The position numbers and the translations under genes are program-made. Below the pieces are notes generated by a model. It was given only the letters and a program-made list of their open reading frames with translations, searched no databases and had not been told where the DNA came from. From Candidula unifasciata (lineage: Eukaryota > Mollusca > Gastropoda > Stylommatophora > Geomitridae), in the NCBI GenBank assembly GCA_905116865.2, contig CAJHNH020000561.1, positions 62,001-126,000 on the forward strand: a stretch of DNA of 64,000 nt, in the 5' to 3' direction. Below are positions 11,031-22,130 of the stretch, piece after piece (position 1 is the stretch's first letter; every line of letters starts with the position of its first letter).

Positions 11031-11290
11031 TCAGATGATCGGCAACCGAGCCAGGGCGCGCTCAGTCGCTTCATATGCCGTGATGTTATGAAGTCTCAAG
11101 TTGTTCGTGACTCCTTCAATCCATCTTCTTCTTGGTCTTCCCCTGCCTCTTGTTTTTTCGATTTTCATGTTGTATGCTTTTGATGCTGGCATCGTTGGTT
11201 CCATTCTCATTAGGTGACCAAACCATTTCATTCTTTGCTTCTCAATAAATTTAACGATGGGTGTGGTTGTCTTCATCTTTCTCTATTGTC
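11031..11290 (-). pseudogene. LINE RT C-terminal tail, minus strand (unit 1)
   Basis: The minus strand encodes IVKFIEKQRMKWFGHLMRME, then RGRGRPRRRWIEGV and a short terminal helix before a stop. This is the distal end of an RTE-like LINE RT, different from the plus-strand LINE beside it. The rest of the RT is not adjacent. A near-identical copy lies at 13524-13763. Confidence 0.7.
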
Positions 11291-12044
11291 TTTGGTTTTT
11301 CCACATTCAGCAAATTTCTTTATTCTATACCTTCTATTGACTGTTCTAGATTGTCACTTTTTTTTCCTTATGGCCATGATAAACAATGTAATAATGACTG
11401 TAGTGTAAATCTCTCGGAGTCTATCACATAATGATTATAGACACGGATCCTTCTTTCCTTTCGTTTTCCTCCTCTGGCGTGCAACTTGAAAGTTTGACCA
11501 TACTGAAATTACAAAAATCACAATCTAGAAGGCAAACCTACGGTACAAATCCGAGATACTCTACCCAAGATCAAAAGAAATTATCACACGTAACCGCCAT
11601 TCAGCCTGGCGATACTTGCAGCGTATGCAGAAAGGATCAGTAAGGTGAAGGCAGATTTCCTTACACAGAAACACGGCCTTGCAGCGATAGCCGCACAGAA
11701 ATAAGCATACCCTTTCTGAGCTACACCAGGCCCAGATAAGTATCACATACTGTCTTCTACTATTACTTTGTCCCAGTCGTGTACATAATATTGTTTTTTA
11801 ATGAAATAGTTTATATTTGTGTTTCGTTTATTGTCGCTGTTTGTTGATGAATAGTCGACAAGGTTTCCTCTATTTATTCATTGTAATTGGTTTTGTAAAG
11901 CTGACTTATATAACTGTTTTTCTTGCCCTTTTTTTTTCTTCTCTTACCTAAAATGTCGTTCGACTTCCGGGGCAGGCTAAGTTTACTTGTTTTAAAACAA
12001 ATTGAATGACTTCCTTACATGTATGTTTCAATTTACACATACGC

Positions 12045-12430
12045 GTGGCTTGCTAGCACTGGTGGTTAAACCTGACTGCGCAGTGACCGGGTGACGAACT
12101 CCTTGTGGTCTGGGTTCACGCCCAGGGCTAGGCGGAAAAGCCACATTTCTCCCAGATTTGTGGTACCTATCATAGAATCAAGGCCGAAGGTTGGATTTCC
12201 ATAGTACTGAGCCAAAGAGTTAACAACTTATGGTTTCTGGATAGTTAAACCACATGCCCTACCCTGTCTGGGCTTCAGGTTACTTTGAAACCACCCGAGG
12301 CCATATTATAATTTTACGGCTGAACGGGGTTCGCTGGCATTTGTGCATGGGGAATTCTCACCCAAGTACGGCCCCACTGCACTTTGAATCAGAGGGCAAA
12401 ACTTTTTAAACACAGCATGCTAAAAAAGCT
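12045..12430 (+). repeat. Family B SINE-like repeat (unit 1)
   Basis: Begins with a tRNA-like head: GGCTTGCTAGCACTGGTGG, then GTCTGGGTTCACGCCCAG, a good T-arm-like stem and loop. About 300 bases of shared body follow (ATGCCCTACCCTGTCTGGGC; CCACTGCACTTTGAATCAG). Other copies: 14525-14905, the head alone at 36848-36950, the body alone at 53105-53280. The flanks do not close an acceptor stem, so it is not a tRNA gene. Confidence 0.65.
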
Positions 12431-12532
12431 GTGAAATCTGTGGTTCTCTCTCTCCTCCCCTCTCTCCCCCCGCCTTCAGTCATTACATACAATAAAAGTT
12501 CTCATGCTGATATGACTCATATAGACATACAA

Positions 12533-12772
12533 ATAAAGGACAATTTTCCGCACCTTCGGCGTACCAATCGGCACTTGGTGGTTGATGTGGTCAGCATCAC
12601 GCCGGTCGCCTTTACTTCCCAGTACTTTACCCAGTACCCATATACGGCTAGGTTGACCTGGGAGTTAAAAGCATTTCGGAAAAAAAAAAGTCCAGCACCA
12701 TCCGGACTTTAACCCATGACCTTCCGATCCGCAGGCAATCGTCTAGCAGCTACACCACGGCAACTCCCACAT
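12533..12772 (-). repeat. Family A tRNA-derived SINE (unit 1, right end lost at duplication junction)
   Basis: In plus orientation it reads tail, body (GGCACTTGGTGGTTGATGTG; CGGCTAGGTTGACCTGGGAG), then the reverse of a tRNA head with B-box. The left target duplication AGACATACAA is at 12523-12532. The matching right duplication is missing because LINE sequence starts directly at 12773. Confidence 0.75.
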
Positions 12773-13523
12773 CAACTCTCCCCACTGCTAAAACACCCAA
12801 GCATCACTATGGCACTAAAACGACAACTGATAAATTGCATGTTTATACCAACCCTCTGCTACCAATGCCAAACCTGGTCCCTAACAAGAGCACAGGAGAA
12901 AAAGATCACGACGTGCGAAATGAGATGCTTACGTAAGGCTGCCAATTTCACAAGGAGAGACAGAGTTCGAAACGAGAACATTAGAGCAATTGTAGGAACC
13001 ACACCATGCCTGCAATACATAAAGAAGCAACAAATAGAGTGGTTTGGCCACTTGATGCTAATGCAAACCGACCAACTGCCTCTACGAGCTTACAACGACA
13101 GCACTACTGCCCTAGAGCAAGAGGCAGACCGAGAGTACGATGGATAGACAATATATCAGAGATCCTGAGGGGCAACACGGACTAACAACAACACGTGCAA
13201 CACACCTGGCCCAGGATAGAAAACTGCGACTCCCCACTACGCTGTGAGGCAATTGTGGACAAGACAAGACAAGACCAAACTTAGGATCTTTAACTTCCTC
13301 GACAAAGGATAGTTCATATTACCAAGGCAATGCACACTGATGTTCAAACAGAAAGCATCAATAATAAACAAGGAATCGATAAAGAATCATGTGTAAATAT
13401 GGTAAAACGGGTTCTTTACGTTACTTCAACCTCAGTTTAGGCTTTCCACGTACATCTGTGGTTGTCTTCTTCTTCTTTCTTCTTTTGTCAAAATCTGCTT
13501 GTGCCGCTAGGCGCCGCAGTCTA

Positions 13524-13763
13524 TCAGATGATCGGCAACCGAGCCAGGGCGCGCGCAGTCGCTTCATATGCCGTGATGTTATGAAGTCTCAAGTTGTCCG
13601 TGACTCCTTCAATCCATCTTCTTCTTGGTCTTCCCCTGCCTCTTGTTGTTTCGATTTTCATGTTGTATGCTCTTGATGCTGGCATCGTTGGTTCCATTCT
13701 CATTAGGTGACCAAACCATTTCATTCTTTGCTTCTCAATAAATTTAACGATGGTTGTCTTCAT
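13524..13763 (-). pseudogene. LINE RT C-terminal tail, minus strand (unit 2)
   Basis: Duplicate of 11031-11290 with a six-base shorter N-side and a few substitutions. It keeps WFGHLMRME and RGRGRPRRRWIEGV. Confidence 0.7.
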
Positions 13764-14524
13764 CTTTCTCTATTGTCTTTGGTTTTTCCACATTCAGCAA
13801 ATTTCTTTATTCTATACCTTCTATTGACTGTTCTAGATTGTCACTTTTTTTCCTTATGGCCATGATAAACAATGTAATAATGACTGTAGTGTAAATCTCT
13901 CGGACTCTATCTCATAATGATTATAGACACGGATCCTTCTTTCCTTTCGTTTTCCTCCTCTGGCGTGCAACTTGAAAGTTTGACCATACTGAAAATACAA
14001 AAATCACAATCTAGAAGGCAAACCTACGGTACAAATCCGAGATACTCTACCCAAGATCAAAAGAAATTATCACACGTAACCGCCATTCAGCCTGGCGATA
14101 CTTGCAGCGTATGCAGAAAGGATCAGTAAGATGATGGCAGATTTCCTTACACAGAAACACGGCCTTGCAGCGATAGCCGCACATAAATAAGCATACCCTT
14201 TCTGAGCTACACCAGGCCCAGATAAGTATCACATACTGTCTTCTACTATTACTTTGTCCCAGTCGTGTACATAATATTGTTTTTTAATGAAATAGTTTAT
14301 ATTTGTGTTTCGTTTATTGTCGCTGTTTGCTGATGAATAGTCGACATGGTTTCCTCTATTTATTTATTGTAATTGGTTTTGTAAAGCTGACTTATAACTG
14401 TTTTTCTTGCCTTTTTTTTTTTCTTCTCTTACCTAAAATGTCGTTTGACTTCCGGGGCAGGCTAAGTTTACTTGTTTTAAAACAAATTGAATGACTTCCT
14501 TACATGTATGTTTCCATTTACACA

Positions 14525-14905
14525 TACGCGCGGCTTGCTAGCACAGGTGGTTAAACCTGACTGCGCAGCGACCGGGTGACGAACTCCTTGTGGTCTGGGT
14601 TCACGCCCAGGGCTAGGCAGAAAAGCCACATGTCTCCCAGATTTGTGGTACCTATCATGGAATCAAGGCCGAAGGTTGGATTTCCATAGTACTGAGCCAA
14701 AGAGTTAACAGCTTTTGGTTTCTGGATAGTTAAACCGCATGCCCTACCCTGTCTGGACTTCAGGCTACTTTGAAACCACCTGAGGCCATAGTATAATTTT
14801 ACGGCTGAACGGGGTTCTCTGGCATTTGTGCATGGGGGATTCTCACCCAAGTACGGACCCACTGCACTTTGAGTCAGAGGGCAAAACTTTTTAAACACAG
14901 CATGC
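14525..14905 (+). repeat. Family B SINE-like repeat (unit 2)
   Basis: Second copy of the family B element described at 12045, with a handful of substitutions. The tRNA-like head is at 14525-14615. Confidence 0.65.
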
Positions 14906-15004
14906 TAAAAAAGCTGTGAAATCGGTTCTCTCTCCCCCCCCTTCCCCCCGCCTTCAGTCATTACATAAAGTTCTCATGCTGATATGACTCATATAGACAT
15001 ACAA

Positions 15005-15241
15005 ATAAAGGACAATTTTCCGCACCTTCGGCGTACCAATCGGCACTTGGTGGTTGATGTGGTCAGCATCACGCCGGTCGCCTTTACTTCCCAGTACTTT
15101 ACCCAGTACCCATATACGGCTAGGTTGACCTGGGAGTTAAAAGCATTTCGGAAAAAAAAAGTCCAGCACCATCCGGACTTTAACCCATGACCTTCCGATC
15201 CGCAGGCAATCGTCTAGCAGCTACACCACGGCAACTCCCAC
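15005..15241 (-). repeat. Family A tRNA-derived SINE with intact target duplication (unit 2)
   Basis: Flanked by the 10-bp direct repeat AGACATACAA (14995-15004 and 15242-15251). On the minus strand it starts with a tRNA-like head containing GGTCATGGGTTAAAG as a drifted B-box, continues with the shared central body and ends in an ATAAAGG-type tail. Confidence 0.8.
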
Positions 15242-15512
15242 AGACATACAAGACATATATAAAACATGATAGGTGTGAAACATAAATGCATGACTTCCAT
15301 ACATCGAGAGCTAAAATGCAACTGTTATGAGTTAGAGGAGTAAGGTATGACAGGCGACTGGTCACCTCTTGACCGAGGCCTTAAGCTTTACATGTCCAGA
15401 AGAATTAGCTCCAGTGTAATTGCAAATCTATCATTTGATCGGCACAGTGCCGTTGTGACTGACTGAATAAGGCAAACAAATTTAAATTAATCATCATCAG
15501 CACTTATAAATA

Positions 15513-15600
15513 AGCCCCCCCCCCCCTCCTTTTTTTGGGTCCGGGCCCCATGGTGTGTGTATGTGTGTGCGCGCGCGCGTGTGTGTGTTGAGGAAAGAGG
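15513..15600 (+). repeat. C/T homopolymers and GT/GC dinucleotide tract
   Basis: C13 followed by T-rich sequence, then TGTG and GCGC runs. No gene. 15252-15912 otherwise shows nothing recognisable. Confidence 0.8.
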
Positions 15601-15915
15601 GAGAGGATTGGCGCTTCTATAGAAAAAAAAAAACACAATAGCGAAGGGAGGGCAGTGGCCAGCAAGGTCAGGTGGTACCCGCTGTGGAAAATTTCCGGCC
15701 ACCCTCAGTTGCATTGCAAGGTCAGCTGGGAGCGGTGCGGACAATTTCCTTTCACCCTACTTCCTGCATACACACCCATAACCACACAAAAACACTCACA
15801 CACATTTGTGTACGTTAATCGCACACACATTTTTTATGTGTAATAACACATATTTTTGCCAGGTCCTATTCACGTTTCCCAGCTCATTTACACACTGGCT
15901 GTACTTTCTTTCATG

Positions 15916-16155
15916 CTTTCTCAGACTGTTCTACGTCAGAGGGGTGTCACGTTGTCCTGCCTCCAATTACATCAGCGCCGTTTGCGCATGTTATAAACTA
16001 CACGACGACACAGCTTTTAACGACCCCAGAACATCTAGAACTAGCCCTAACCCAACCTCTCCCCCCTACCCACAGCCTGAACCTAGCTCCCACGAGAGAC
16101 TCTTTTCGAAGAAAACAGTACAACGTGACACCCCTCTGACATAGACCAGAGAAAG
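15916..16155. mobile_element. MITE-like element with about 40-bp terminal inverted repeats
   Basis: Left arm 15916-15959 (CTTTCTC...GTCAGAGGGGTGTCACG...) is the reverse complement of right arm 16116-16155, with one small gap near the outer end. The 150-bp centre has no coding content. No transposase is nearby, so it would be non-autonomous. A clear target-site duplication could not be fixed. Confidence 0.6.
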
Positions 16156-16202
16156 TGATTAGATAGGCCGGTAAACGTGAATAGGAAGTTTTGCCATTTT
16201 GT

Positions 16203-16300
16203 TACCTCCTTCGCCCCCCCCCCCCCTTGTGATGACACCCGGTGTGGCACGCACCCCAGCACGCCACTTCTAAGACCATTGGGGGGGGGGGGGGGGAGAC
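16203..16300 (+). repeat. C and G homopolymer runs
   Basis: A run of about 14 C near 16215 and about 18 G near 16280. Such tracts recur at 21064, 47235, 57547, 58707 and 60649 and may be partly assembly errors. Confidence 0.8.
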
Positions 16301-16602
16301 GGCTTAACGTTTGACAAATGTTATTGTTTACAAAACGTTTAAATGAGCTATACATGGTAAATATTTGCCACGTGTGTTTACGAGAAGTCAATGGAGCATG
16401 ACACGTTTTTGTATGCCAGGATTTTTATGATGCATGAGAAATCGGGAACCAGTTTTCACTATTATCACCACCCCTATTAATTATCACGTTTTGAATCTTG
16501 TTGTTTTGCTTTCGTTCTTAGAAAGGCGATTCGCGGGTTATTTTGTTTGAGATAGCAAACTGTCTGCTATTTTGATGCAAGTTAGCCCTGATTGTGGAGC
16601 CT

Positions 16603-16695
16603 CGGTGGAGTAGCGGCTAGACGCTCGCATGCGGATCTGAAGGTCGTTGGTTCAGGTCCCGGTAGAGCCGGACTTCAGGTTAGCTGGTCCTTCGC
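16603..16695 (+). repeat. tRNA-derived SINE head
   Basis: GCCTCGGTGGAGTAGCGGCT (A-box region) and GTTGGTTCAGGTCCC (B-box) at tRNA-like spacing. The 5' GCCTCGG has no complementary 3' strand, so no acceptor stem forms. It resembles the head at 39511 (family A). Confidence 0.55.
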
Positions 16696-16789
16696 AGGGA
16701 TTGTAACAGAAAGGTCGAAGTCTGTGTCTTCTTAAAACAGTCACCATTGATGTTTGAAACACCCACACTTGTTTGTTTGTTTGCGATCA

Positions 16790-17085
16790 CTGGCTGTAAA
16801 CTCCGGCGGAAAGACATGGTTGTTCGTCCATTTCTTGACTTTTTCTTCGTTCCAGGACCTGCCTTTTGCGTGTGTATTCGTTTTACAGATTTTTACTTAT
16901 TTGTATGCAGACTGTTGCTTCCTTGTCCCTTAGGCAGGTGCACTCCGACTTTGAAGGAAGTTTCCACTTAGTCAACTATTACGACATGCTTGTTAGGGAG
17001 GCAGTGGTCTATTCTTGCCCCCACCCTCCCCACCCCACAATGGGACCCCGGAACCCACGCGGGAACCTGCAATTGTAAATTGAGG
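16790..17085 (+). repeat. Interspersed repeat, family C, full-length copy
   Basis: Aligns end to end with 8251-8560: GGCTGTAAACTCCGGCGGAAA start, CGTTCCAGGACCTG, TTTTACAGATTTTTAC, TATGCAGACTGTTGCTTCC, GGCAGGTGCACTCC, ACGACATGCTTGTTAGG and GGAACCCACGCGGGAACCTG end. A C-rich insert lies near 17020. Downstream (17105-17215) a roughly 50-bp unit starting GGAAACAAACGGCTGAAC is repeated in tandem. Confidence 0.75.
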
Positions 17086-17532
17086 GACGGAGTCTGAAAA
17101 AAATTCACAACCGGGAAACAAACGGCTGAACCACTCTGTCGTGAGAATTATCTAGAAATCACGAAACAAACGGCTGAACTACTTTACCATGGGGATAATC
17201 TAGAAATGTATCTCGAGTGACCGAATCAGACGTTGTTACAATGGACAGGTAGCGGAAGAAACTGTTTAGCAGCCATAAAATGAGTTTGTGGGGTTGGTTT
17301 TCAAGAGGCCGAATTTGCTTGTTCACAGACGTCATAGCGTGGCCTTTTGTGACACCGTTGCAATTTCAGATAATTTGTTCACTGAGCATGGGGAACGCAA
17401 AATGTATCTATAGTCTGTTCCAGACATCGTGCGCAACTTTAAAAATCTGTAACCGTTTGGTGTGGATTGTTGAAATTTGGCATGCAAACTGTTTTACTTG
17501 AAAGTTCACCCACGAATGCATTCTTAGTGACT

Positions 17533-17850
17533 CGATGAATATGCTTTAAAAAATCCAAGCTGGATTTATCGGGCAAGAATGGATTACAACACTAAGCACT
17601 TCACGAATAGCTGCCCTAACCTTCATATTTGTACCAGGTTATGCGGGTGTTCAAGGGAACGAGAGTGCAGACTATCTTGCTGACACTGCGGTTGCTATGG
17701 CAGGTCCAATACTGGACAGAAGTGATGTTACCAATGCCATGCGCTGCACTTACCGTACCGAGGAGCACACCAAAGGAAATGACTTCGAGAGGAGAACAAC
17801 CGAAGAAACTAAGTCCGATCACTTAATTCAGAGAAACAATATCTAGCCAT
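17533..17850 (+). pseudogene. RNase H LINE fragment (I-superclade type)
   Basis: Encodes TFIFVPGYAGVQGNESADYL, the RNase H C-terminal motif with the GH-to-GY change at the His and the final Asp retained, followed by about 50 residues of linker. It matches the minus-strand LINE at 24524-27008 (FVPGHAGVDGNERADRL). Both ends are truncated. Confidence 0.65.
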
Positions 17851-17884
17851 TAGATGCCGTCTGTTGTGCACGCTCTATTGCAAG

Positions 17885-18010
17885 ACTATTCAACTGGCGG
17901 CCCTCGGGCCAAATCTGTTAATACTATTTCAATGCTGGGGCTCAGGCCTCTGGCTCGTGACAATCACCTTTTTAAAATTTGTGGCCCTTGAATAAGTTAA
18001 ATAGCACTGT
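17885..18010. mobile_element. Possible hAT-like end fragment
   Basis: GGCGGCCCTCGGGCCAAAT and a partly mirrored TTTGTGGCCCTTGAATAA lie about 75 bp apart. They resemble terminal parts of hAT elements such as the one at 7995. Weak. Confidence 0.3.
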
Positions 18011-18354
18011 TCTATTGGGGGGGGGGGTGGCGTGGTCTACTGATATTGTAAACTCCTGATGTTTACTTAGTAACTGAAAATTTAGAGCTCAGAAATCAGA
18101 ATAGGAATCAGAAGAACACAGACTATTTATCTAGTAACAGAATCTGTATTGATCGGCACTCAAGACTATCTAGAACGGTGTTCATTTATTTCGTTATCAT
18201 ACCTGTAGCTGTGAACTAGCGTTTGCCTTCAAACACGAGACCCAGGTCACAGTTTAAAGGTCACGCTGTAGAGGTAAGATATATCGTCTAAAACAGGTGA
18301 AACGACAGCCAGGATCTAAAACCCCGTGCGATAGGCCTAGTTTTTTCCCCTTCT

Positions 18355-18900
18355 GCCTACCCTGTGACAATATTTGTGTCCCCCTGCAAACGCCGACTCT
18401 ACTTACTGTTACTTGTCACTAGACTTGTCTACTGTAAGTATACTGTGTGGGGCTGTGTTTTTATATTCTCCACGTGTAGCAGTTATTTATACGTCTAAAA
18501 TCAAAACAGTTAAAAAAGCTTTTATCGTCATTCAGTAGCTAGTGTGACAAACTCGGGAATAGTTTACCGTGTGGTTACCCTGTGACAATATTTGTAGTGT
18601 TTTTTCCTATATTCACAAACATTTCGTTACTTTATTAACAGTGATAGGAGGTATTGTGGATTTTTAACTTTCTGTTATAGTAACTGTTATTATCTTATTT
18701 AAACTGCAAATGAATGAGAAATAAAAGATTTGTGTGAACCAGTGACTTTATATATATGTAAAATAAGTAAAGAATACAAGGATTTAGACCAAAGCACTCT
18801 TGTGTTGGAGTGTGTGGGGAATCTAAAACTCAGAATAAAACTTCCTTAATAATTGTGGTCTAGTTAACTGAATAGACCAACAAGTTTGCCGCAGAAGTGG
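18355..18900 (+). mobile_element. Possible LTR and primer-binding-site remnant
   Basis: TGTGACAATATTTGTG occurs at about 18362 and again at about 18582. AATAAA signals occur near 18720 and 18833, and about 18886 reads TTTGCCGCAGAAGTGG, which resembles the sequence following LTRs in some BEL/Gypsy elements. No gag or pol was found downstream, so this is speculative. Confidence 0.2.
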
Positions 18901-19304
18901 ACTCAAGAGTCCGTGATTACGGATTACATGTTATGTTCAGTATGTGAGTGTGCGTATACCATGTACACTCGTAGACTAATTAGAGACATAGTAACAAGAA
19001 TAGATACACGTTTTCCAGGATATAGATTAAACATAGTAATCGTAATATTGCTTTTAAAGATGAAAATTATACACATTTTAACTAAGGCCCGTGAATTTTA
19101 ACAGACTGAGACTTGGCTCACATTTTCTCTTCACAGAAATGGCAAAGTGGTGGTATTGAAAAATAAAAAGCAATTGATATTGAATGTAATATATTTCTAA
19201 TTCCTACAAAAGTATATATTTGTTTTTAAAGAGGAATGGATGTACATTTGAATCTGATGATATATATATTTTTACTACTGTTATATATTTAGTAAGAATG
19301 CCTG

Positions 19305-19500
19305 TGTAGGTTCTGTGGTCCCATTGTGAGGAAAAAAAGAATAGACCTACTGCCTGCTTAAAACCGTCTGCATGCAGATGAATCAGACCTGGGAAATGAA
19401 TGTGCACACAACACAGTTTCTGGAACAGGACTAGAGTTTAGAAGTGGACGAGCAACCATAACTTTTGGCTGAAGTTTAAAGCCAGTGAACGTGAAGAAGA
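19305..19500 (-). repeat. Interspersed repeat, family C (minus), with GAAGAA tail
   Basis: Reverse-complement copy ending in CAGTGAACGTGAAGAAGAAG at about 19482-19503. This shows the (GAA)n tail that matches the TTC tract of the plus copy at 8178. Confidence 0.65.
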
Positions 19501-20049
19501 AGAAGACCAGTAAGAACAAAAAATGTAGCAAGTGTTATGTTTACAAAGACAAATGTTTATCCAAAAAATCTTCACTTACCATAGTTTTGCAGCCACAAGA
19601 GCAACGAGTATCCACATTTCAAAATAACACTTTAAAGTTTGATCATTTTCCTAACAAATTCAAAAGTTATGAGATGTTTCTGAGTTAGTTTCTCACGCAG
19701 AGGCTCTATGTTCTCATAGATGCTGAACAAAATTTCAAACAGAAAAAATGGTATAAAATTGGACCTATAATCCTATATACACAAAATATTGACTTTGTAG
19801 TTAAATCCAGATTTTAGCTGTAATAATTTCAATGCAGCTTAGCCATAGTATGAGTATGGTACTGTCTGAAACAATATTTCTGATGCAAGTGTGGGCTTCT
19901 ATCACATCCTTCACAAATGAAATGGGTCTTCCTGGATTTACCTCATCAGAACGGAGACTTATGTAAATTCACTATCCGAATCACTTTCTGAAAAAAATTT
20001 AATCTGTCAGTATCACAATTAGAAAAACATCTAATTGAATCAGTCTACA

Positions 20050-20260
20050 TTCTTTAATGAGGAGAAAACTGGAGTACATCATGAGGGTAGGAAAGTTTTA
20101 GGAGAGGCAGAGGGAGACCTAGAGAATAGATGCTGGACAGTCTGACATCATGGCATGGAAGATCATCTGTGTCAGAGTTGATTGAAAGTACATGAGACAG
20201 AAAGTTGTGGATAGACTTGTCAACTAATGCCACACTGCATGGACTCATTAATGCATGGAC
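20050..20260 (+). pseudogene. LINE RT C-terminal relic
   Basis: Broken frames give RRKLEYIMRVGKF, then an R-rich stretch, MLDSLTSWHG, and a final LINAWTINQINL-like piece. This is the usual order of a LINE RT tail (GH/IMR motif, RGRRR, W-containing helix). Heavily decayed. Confidence 0.45.
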
Positions 20261-20634
20261 AATTAATCAGATCAATTTGCGCCAATGTGTGTGCGGGCGA
20301 AGACCTGTGTATAAAGAAAAATATTAGAGTAACCTACCCTGAATACTTTAACGGTAGTTCCGAACATTAGAAATGAATACGGAGCCGTCTGCAAACCAGT
20401 ATAAATGGGACACACAGTCTAAGCTGACAGTGTTGTTTGGGCAAATCGAACTTCTCAATCAACACTCAAAAGCGTTGCTCAGGCCTTAAAGAGTTAATCA
20501 GCAAAATCTATTGGCAAATGAAGTGGGGGACTATGATACTTCATCTTGCTATCTCAAAAAGCAGTTGCAGTTCTTGTGCTGAGAACTTTCCATAACATGG
20601 CAAGAGGCTAGACTCATATTTTTATAGCCCTATA

Positions 20635-20725
20635 TGGGTGATGTGGTCAGCAGCACCGAACTGCCTTTCCTTCCTAGGAATTTACCTAGTACTCATCTGA
20701 GGCTCGGTGAATAGAAGCAAAGGTC
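20635..20725 (-). repeat. Family A SINE body fragment
   Basis: GGGTGATGTGGTCAGCAGCA and CTAGGAATTTACCTAGTACTC match the central body of the family A SINE. Both ends are missing. Confidence 0.5.
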
Positions 20726-21063
20726 ATGTATATAGTTTACAGACATAGTAATGGTGACTGGATTTTTTTTCAAGCATTCTTACAGTTCATCTGAAGCAAT
20801 AAAAGGAATTCTTTCAACCAAAATACAAAAAGCTGCAGTCTCTTTTTACACTGCACATCTCACCATATAAATCCAAGGTTAACCACATGGTCTTTTTGCT
20901 TACATAATACATAGGTGATGATCATTCTTCATCTGCATTCACACATAAAATAGCAGTTAGCACATTCTGGTGTGGTTTACAGCTAGGCAGAAAAAACCTA
21001 ATCTTTTGGCCTTTTACATCTGATTTCAGCTAACTCCTAAATTTTCACCGTTTATGACATGCT

Positions 21064-21078
21064 GGGGGGGGGGGGGGG
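21064..21078 (+). repeat. Poly-G run
   Basis: G homopolymer of about 15. The short frames across it have no support. Confidence 0.9.
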
Positions 21079-21474
21079 CAGTGTGCTTATTCCTTTTCTC
21101 AGCAAAATGCTGTAATGGAAATCCAAAAGGTGGAGCTGACAATCTTAACTCCCATAACTTTTACAAATATCTTCTTTCTGTCCCCGCTGCCAGTGGGTTT
21201 CCTGCAGGCGACTATAGAGTCTGTGGTGCGATGCATGTTTCCACTGCTGCATGCATGGATCATGTCTGTGGAACATATTCAGTATTATGTGGTGCCTGTC
21301 CATGTAGGCAAAGTTCTGAATCCCCAGTCTTGAATGTCTTGTACACATGGCTACAGAGTCTGTTGTGTTCAGCATGCAGTATACTTTAATAATGGTATAT
21401 TTCTTTTGTGTGAGAAGTTGGATGGGGGTCTTCAGGATTTACAATTATATGTATATTTCAGTTAGAGATTTTTC

Positions 21475-21941
21475 GGCTCTCCTTGCAACTACGGCCACAT
21501 ATTGGGGGAGTACACCAGAGTTCAGTCCCCTGGCCGCATTGCAATTACGGAGTTGAAAAGAGAGAATGAAACAAATTATGTAATTAGTGTGTGTTGGCAA
21601 TAGACAGCATGAGCGATAGACAGTGTGCAGTGCACTGCTGTCATCATAGGGTTTGGGGTAGGGTTAGGGTTGGGTGCAGTGCACTGCTGTCATCATAGGG
21701 TTAGGGGTAGGGTTAGGGAAACACATGTAATGGATCCGCAGGTGTCACATCCACGTCCACTAAGTCTTGCGTCGCTAGAACGCGGTCGCTAATTTGAGTC
21801 GCAGCGCGTATAGTCTGCCAGCCATGTCGACCTCACTTTGTTGTGTGATTCGTTCCATTTCCATTCCGTAATTGCAGTGCGCCCAGGGGACTGAACTCCG
21901 GCGTACTCCCCCAATATGTGGCCGTAGTTGCAAGGAGAACT
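21475..21941. mobile_element. 467-bp element with about 80-bp terminal inverted repeats and 8-bp target duplication
   Basis: The left arm (21477-21555; CTCCTTGCAACTACGGCC...) reappears as its reverse complement at about 21858-21939, with few mismatches. The 8-bp direct repeat GATTTTTC flanks both sides (21467-21474 and 21942-21949), the duplication size left by hAT transposases. The centre holds a 49-bp tandem repeat (from 21625 and 21674), each copy with the 12-bp palindrome GCAGTGCACTGC and GGGTTAGGG-like strings. It ends 189 bp before the shootin start codon. Confidence 0.7.
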
Positions 21942-22130
21942 GATTTTTCTTATCCTTCATTATATTTTGAATTAAGCCCTGCAGTAGTCCACCTATGAGA
22001 TATTGAAATACAACAGGCCAAACATTTTGCAAAATTTTATATTCTCACTATTTAAATTCACAACAGGCAAGCCTTGTTTTGAATTGTTAAAATAATCATA
22101 GAATCCTTTTCAGATTATCTAAGCATCAAC

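Larger units (their letters stand above)
10281..12772 (+). repeat. First unit of a 2.5-kb tandem duplication
   Basis: The block from CAACTCTCCCCACTGC in the LINE RT to a SINE end at 12772 recurs at 12773-15241 in the same order and orientation. The units differ by scattered substitutions and small indels, probably one to two percent by eye. Unit content: LINE RT 3' half (+), a second RT tail (-), an unrecognised stretch, a family B SINE-like repeat, then a family A SINE (-). The junction at 12772/12773 shows at most one base of microhomology. Confidence 0.85.
12773..15241 (+). repeat. Second unit of the 2.5-kb tandem duplication
   Basis: Repeats 10281-12772. It starts mid-LINE, so its RT tail has no 5' part. 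A one-base deletion at about 13099 breaks the RT frame. It carries its own minus-strand RT tail (13524-13763) and family B (14525-14905) and family A (15005-15241) repeats. The right-hand SINE here keeps both target duplications, AGACATACAA at 14995-15004 and 15242-15251, showing that this is the original right boundary. Confidence 0.85.

Noticed and set aside
16603..16690. tRNA gene
   Set aside because: A and B boxes are present but no acceptor stem forms; it is a SINE head. The same holds for 12045, 14525, 36848, 39511, 51965 and 54860.
21655..21720. Interstitial telomere
   Set aside because: GGGTTAGGG-like strings occur only as short parts of a 49-bp tandem repeat inside a TIR element.
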